Assembly: GCF_020035535.1 (NCBI RefSeq)
Contig: NZ_CP083349.1
Location: 3,994,001 to 4,058,000, forward strand
Length of the DNA stretch: 64,000 bases
From: Ensifer adhaerens
GTDB taxonomy: Bacteria > Pseudomonadota > Alphaproteobacteria > Rhizobiales > Rhizobiaceae
Direction of reading: 5' to 3'
The translations under genes were made by a program, and so were the position numbers. Numbering within the stretch: position 1 is the first letter of the stretch; each line of letters begins with the position of its first letter. Shown here piece after piece: positions 61,046-64,000 of the stretch. Below the pieces are notes generated by a model, which was given only the letters and a program-made list of their open reading frames with translations, was not told the DNA's origin and searched no databases.

Positions 61046-61477
61046 TCAGTGCCTCGAAATCTGGATGCGGTTCCAAAGGTTGATCATCGCCACCGTCGAG
61101 GTGATGACGCTGATTTCCTTCTCGCTGAAGTGCTGGCGCAGCTCGGCGCGGAGCGGCGCAAAATCGGTGCGGGGCTCAAGTTCGGTCAGCGCCTCGGTCC
61201 AGGCAAGTGCTGCCTTCTCGCGCGGCGAGAAATCATTGACCTGGTCCCAGACGATGATGCGGTCGAGCCGCTCGTTGCTCTCGCCCTCGGCGCGGGATTC
61301 CTTGGTGTGCATCTTCACGCAGAAGCCGCAGCGGTTGATCTGCGAGGCGCGCAATTGCACGAGATTGTGGATCGTCCGGTCGAGCCCGTGCAGGTCCATG
61401 GTCTTGTGCACATCGGCGAGTGCGCCGAGTACATCCGGGATTTCCTGCTCGTAGCGGACGGCTTTGGTATCGGTCAT
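61046..61477 (-). CDS. Carboxymuconolactone decarboxylase/AhpD-like protein (ECF41 partner)
   Basis: A 143-residue protein with the AhpD redox motif NRCGFCVKMHTKESR (CxxC plus His). The N-terminus reads ALADVHKTMDLHGLDRTIHN. Such COE (carboxymuconolactone decarboxylase, oxidoreductase or epimerase) genes are the classic partners of ECF41 sigma genes. ATG 61477 (MTDTKAVRYE) gives the family length. A CGTCACA-N16-CGTC promoter lies 41 bases upstream. Confidence 0.93.
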   Translation of the reverse strand: MTDTKAVRYEQEIPDVLGALADVHKTMDLHGLDRTIHNLVQLRASQINRCGFCVKMHTKESRAEGESNERLDRIIVWDQVNDFSPREKAALAWTEALTELEPRTDFAPLRAELRQHFSEKEISVITSTVAMINLWNRIQISRH

Positions 61478-61517
61478 GGTCTCAACTCCATCGTTGTCGT
61501 GTTGCCTATGACCATTT

Positions 61518-61544
61518 GACGATCGACGCCGCACACCTGTGACG
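61518..61544 (-). promoter_or_regulatory. ECF41-type promoter upstream of the AhpD-sigma pair
   Basis: On the bottom strand CGTCACA (61544-61538) is followed by a 16-base spacer and CGTC (61521-61518). The described ECF41 promoter is TGTCACA at -35 and CGTC at -10 with a similar spacer. It lies 41 bases before the AhpD start, so the unit is probably autoregulated. Confidence 0.65.
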
Positions 61545-61644
61545 CCGCTCCATGATTTTTCTCGCAGGACGCGAAGAAAAATGCATGAGTTGAATATTTT
61601 GAAGAAGTTTCAATAATTTGGAGAGTCGCGATTTCTCGCGGTCA

Positions 61645-62697
61645 TCAGGCTTTCGGTGGATAGCTGTGCTCGCCGCCGCGAAAATCCGTGACCGTGTAGC
61701 AGCCGCCGCCATCGGCCGCGATCGCCGCGGCGCTGATCACTGCCTTGCCGTGTCCGCCGGGGATGTCGAGGATATAGGTCGGCTGGCAGAGACCGGAAAC
61801 ACGACCGCGCAAGGCGGCGACGAGCGCCTGGCCTTCCTCGATCGACAGGCGGAAGTGGCTGGTGCCGGGGGCGAGGTCCGGGTGGTGCAGATAGTAGGGC
61901 TTGATCCGTGTCTCGACGAAGGCGCGCATCAGGCTTGCGAGCACGTCCGGATCGTCGTTGACGCCCTTCAAGAGCACCGATTGGCTGACCATGACGATGC
62001 CGGCGTCGATCAGACGGGCACAGGCGGCACGCGCCTCGTCGGTCAGTTCGCGCGGGTGGTTGGCGTGCAGCGCGACATAGGTCGCCTTGCCACTGGCCTT
62101 CAGTGCCTCGATCAGGTCGGCGTCGATGCGCGCCGGCTCGACGACGGGGACGCGCGTGTGGAAACGAACGATCTTCACATGCGGGATCGGCTTCAGCCGT
62201 TCCATCAGATCGCCGAGCCGCCGTGGCGACAGGATCAGGGGATCGCCGCCGGTGAGGATCACTTCCCAGATTTCCTCATGGGCAGCGATATAGGCGATTG
62301 CGGCGTCGAGCTCCGCCGGTGTCAGCGTGCCGAGGCCCTGCGGCCCCACCATCTCGCGGCGGAAGCAGAAGCGGCAATAGACCGGGCAGACATGCACGGC
62401 CTTCAACAGGACGCGGTCCGGATAGCGGTGGACGATGCCGGTGACCGGGCTATGCGGCTTGTCGCCGATCGGGTCCTCGCGTTCCTCAGGTAGCAGCGTC
62501 AGCTCGGCGGCATCGGGCACGAACTGACGGGCGATCGGGTCATCTGGGTCGCTCGGGTCGATCAGATCCGCGATGACGGGGCTGATCGCCACGGCATAGC
62601 GCTCGGCGACGGTGGCCACCGTCGCCTCCTTGGCTCTGTCGATAAGGCCGGCATCAACCAGCTCGCGCGCGGTTTTGATCGGGCGATGCACGTTCAT
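61645..62697 (-). CDS. epmB: EF-P beta-lysylation protein EpmB (lysine 2,3-aminomutase-like, radical SAM)
   Basis: A 350-residue radical SAM enzyme. The iron-sulfur cluster motif is CPVYCRFC (CxxxCxxC); HANHPRELTDEARAACARLI and PYYLHHPDLAPGTSHFRLSI match the lysine aminomutase fold. It makes (R)-beta-lysine for transfer to EF-P. Its ATG overlaps the epmA stop by 4 bases, and efp lies beyond epmA, giving a complete EF-P beta-lysylation locus. Confidence 0.95.
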   Translation of the reverse strand: MNVHRPIKTARELVDAGLIDRAKEATVATVAERYAVAISPVIADLIDPSDPDDPIARQFVPDAAELTLLPEEREDPIGDKPHSPVTGIVHRYPDRVLLKAVHVCPVYCRFCFRREMVGPQGLGTLTPAELDAAIAYIAAHEEIWEVILTGGDPLILSPRRLGDLMERLKPIPHVKIVRFHTRVPVVEPARIDADLIEALKASGKATYVALHANHPRELTDEARAACARLIDAGIVMVSQSVLLKGVNDDPDVLASLMRAFVETRIKPYYLHHPDLAPGTSHFRLSIEEGQALVAALRGRVSGLCQPTYILDIPGGHGKAVISAAAIAADGGGCYTVTDFRGGEHSYPPKA

Positions 62698-63746
62698 GAT
62701 CGCGTCTCCGGCACCGGCGCCCAGAGCACCTGGTCGATGCGCGACGCACCGGTTGCCAGCATCGCCAGCCGGTCGAAGCCGAGAGCGATACCGCTTGCCT
62801 CGGGCATGATGGCGAGCGCTGCCAGAAAATCTTCGTCGAGCGGATAGGTCTCCCCGTAGACGCGCGCCTTCTCGGCCATTTCCATCTCGAAGCGCCGGCG
62901 TTGCTCCGCCGCGTCAGTCAGTTCGCCAAAGGCATTGGCGAGCTCGACACCGCAGGCATAGAGCTCGAAACGTTCGGCGACGCGACGGTCGCGCGCCGCC
63001 GGCCGCGCCAGCGCTGCCTCCGCGGTCGGATATTCGTCGAGGATTGTCGCCCGGCCGAAGCCAAGATGCGGCTCGACCTTTTCCACGAGTACGCGGCTGA
63101 AGAGATCCGCCCAGGTGTCGTCACGGGCGACCCGAAGGCCGGCCGCGGTCATCGCCGCGGCGAGTTTCTCGCGGTCGGTTTCGCCGCCGGTGGCGATCGA
63201 GGCCAGCAGGTCGATGCCGGCAAAGCGCACGAAAGCTTCTGCGACGCTCAGCCGCTCGGGCGTGGCGAAGGGATCGCAGATGTGGCCCTGGAAGGTGAAT
63301 TGTTTGGTCCCGGTGGTCTCTGCGGCGAGCGCCAGGATCTCGGCGCAGTCGCGCATCAACGTCTCGTAACCCTCGCCGGCGCGGTACCATTCGAGCATGG
63401 TGAACTCAGGATGGTGCAGCGGCCCGCGCTCGCGGTTGCGGTAGACATGGGCAAAGCAGGCGATGCGCCGTTCACCGGCCGCCAGCAGCTTCTTGCAGGC
63501 AAATTCCGGCGAAGTGTGCAGGTAGAGCGGGTGGCCGGAGCCGTCATGATCGAGCGCCTCTGTCGCGAAGGCGTGCAGATGCGCCTCGTTGCCGGGCGAG
63601 ACCTGCAGCGTCGCGGTATCGACCTCGATGAATTCGCGCGTCTCGAAGAACCGGCGCAATGCCGATTGGATCCGGTTGCGGCCGAGAAGAAACGGGCGCC
63701 GGTCGGCATGGACATCGGGTGTCCACCAGGGTGAGGCATGCGACAT
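62694..63746 (-). CDS. epmA: EF-P lysine ligase EpmA (PoxA/GenX)
   Basis: A 350-residue class II lysyl-tRNA synthetase paralogue without an anticodon-binding domain. Class II motif 2 is visible as [20 protein letters not shown] and motif 3 as [14 protein letters not shown]. It attaches beta-lysine to a conserved lysine of EF-P. It overlaps epmB and is divergent from efp, 160 bases away. Confidence 0.95.
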   Translation of the reverse strand: MSHASPWWTPDVHADRRPFLLGRNRIQSALRRFFETREFIEVDTATLQVSPGNEAHLHAFATEALDHDGSGHPLYLHTSPEFACKKLLAAGERRIACFAHVYRNRERGPLHHPEFTMLEWYRAGEGYETLMRDCAEILALAAETTGTKQFTFQGHICDPFATPERLSVAEAFVRFAGIDLLASIATGGETDREKLAAAMTAAGLRVARDDTWADLFSRVLVEKVEPHLGFGRATILDEYPTAEAALARPAARDRRVAERFELYACGVELANAFGELTDAAEQRRRFEMEMAEKARVYGETYPLDEDFLAALAIMPEASGIALGFDRLAMLATGASRIDQVLWAPVPETRS

Positions 63747-63906
63747 GATCGGTTCAGTCCAGGCTTTCTTCGCGCAGATGCCGGCTCAGGCTGGCTATTT
63801 GCACGAAATTAGGGTAGTGGCGGCGCGAAATCCTTATTTTCGCGTCCTTCAGGGCCAGTGTTTCCGGCCCGCGGTGTCGCGCATACCTCTGTTACAAGGA
63901 AGACTA

Positions 63907-64000
63907 ATGGTCAAGGTCATCGCTTCATCTGTCCGTAAGGGCAACGTTCTCGACGTCGACGGCAAGCTCTATGTCGTGCTTACCGCCCAGAACTTCCACC
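63907..64000 (+). CDS. efp: Elongation factor P, N-terminal part (cut by window edge)
   Basis: The first 31 residues, [20 protein letters not shown] then [11 protein letters not shown], are EF-P. The protein relieves ribosome stalling at polyproline. The modified lysine (Lys34 in E. coli) lies just beyond the window. The divergent epmA and epmB genes supply its beta-lysyl modification. Confidence 0.93.
   Translation, partial: MVKVIASSVRKGNVLDVDGKLYVVLTAQNFH

Overview
The window is a GC-rich chromosomal segment of an alphaproteobacterium, most likely Sinorhizobium/Ensifer or a close Rhizobiaceae relative. Pointers to this are the SRP RNA-dnaX-ybaB-recR arrangement, an Irr-type Fur protein divergent from fabA-fabB-fabI, a class II (CP4-like) EPSP synthase, a BA14K-family surface protein, an HWE-type histidine kinase, class III cyclases and rhizobial mosaic intergenic repeats. 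No phage, insertion sequence, plasmid or CRISPR locus was seen. The genus is inferred from protein recognition, not from a database search.

Layout. 1-6.0 kb: nudC (partial), a HIT protein, the 4.5S/SRP RNA, dnaX, ybaB, a LysE-type exporter, recR and a secreted lytic transglycosylase. 6.1-7.8 kb: an MFS transporter on the other strand. 8-21 kb: the large translation and transcription cluster rimP-nusA-ylxR-infB-(membrane protein)-rbfA-truB, then a sensor kinase, a frameshifted SH3-type gene, rpsO and pnp. rimP has a leader with an internal terminator. 21-28 kb: an rRNA methyltransferase, a small membrane protein, fabI-fabB-fabA, irr, a TRIC-type channel, a YdcF-type protein and tRNA-Ala(GGC). 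28-34 kb: an FYDLN acidic protein, then the overlapping aroA-(putative membrane LAS peptidase)-cmk set and rpsA.

34-45 kb is more lineage-specific: a long disordered acidic protein, two small unknowns, BA14K, a phosphohexomutase, tRNA-Leu(CAG), two tail-to-tail class III cyclases, a 2-hydroxyacid dehydrogenase, a small secreted protein and an RNase D-like exonuclease. 45-50 kb: a YqaA/DedA membrane protein with a probable non-AUG start, a SelW-like redox protein, DoxX, Rnk, and a compact set of glutamine amidotransferase, GFA enzyme, hexapeptide acetyltransferase and GNAT. 50-57 kb: lepA, an MFS exporter, an XRE-cupin regulator with a GNAT, a rhizobial repeat, an acetylpolyamine amidohydrolase, an ABM monooxygenase and a frameshifted exoD. 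57-64 kb: an OmpA-type lipoprotein, an LCM-like methyltransferase, an MFS exporter, an ECF41 sigma factor with its AhpD-like partner, and epmB-epmA divergent from efp (partial).

Most of the window is conserved housekeeping. The points most worth a second look are: the ECF41/AhpD pair with a visible ECF41-type promoter; the class II EPSP synthase carrying Gly rather than Ala at residue 100; the likely CTG start of the YqaA/DedA gene; the LAS-peptidase-like membrane protein embedded between aroA and cmk; a possible polyamine acetylation/deacetylation neighbourhood at 51.7-55.6 kb; and two single-base frameshifts (the SH3 gene and exoD). I did not find anything that I can defend as a wholly new defence or mobile system.
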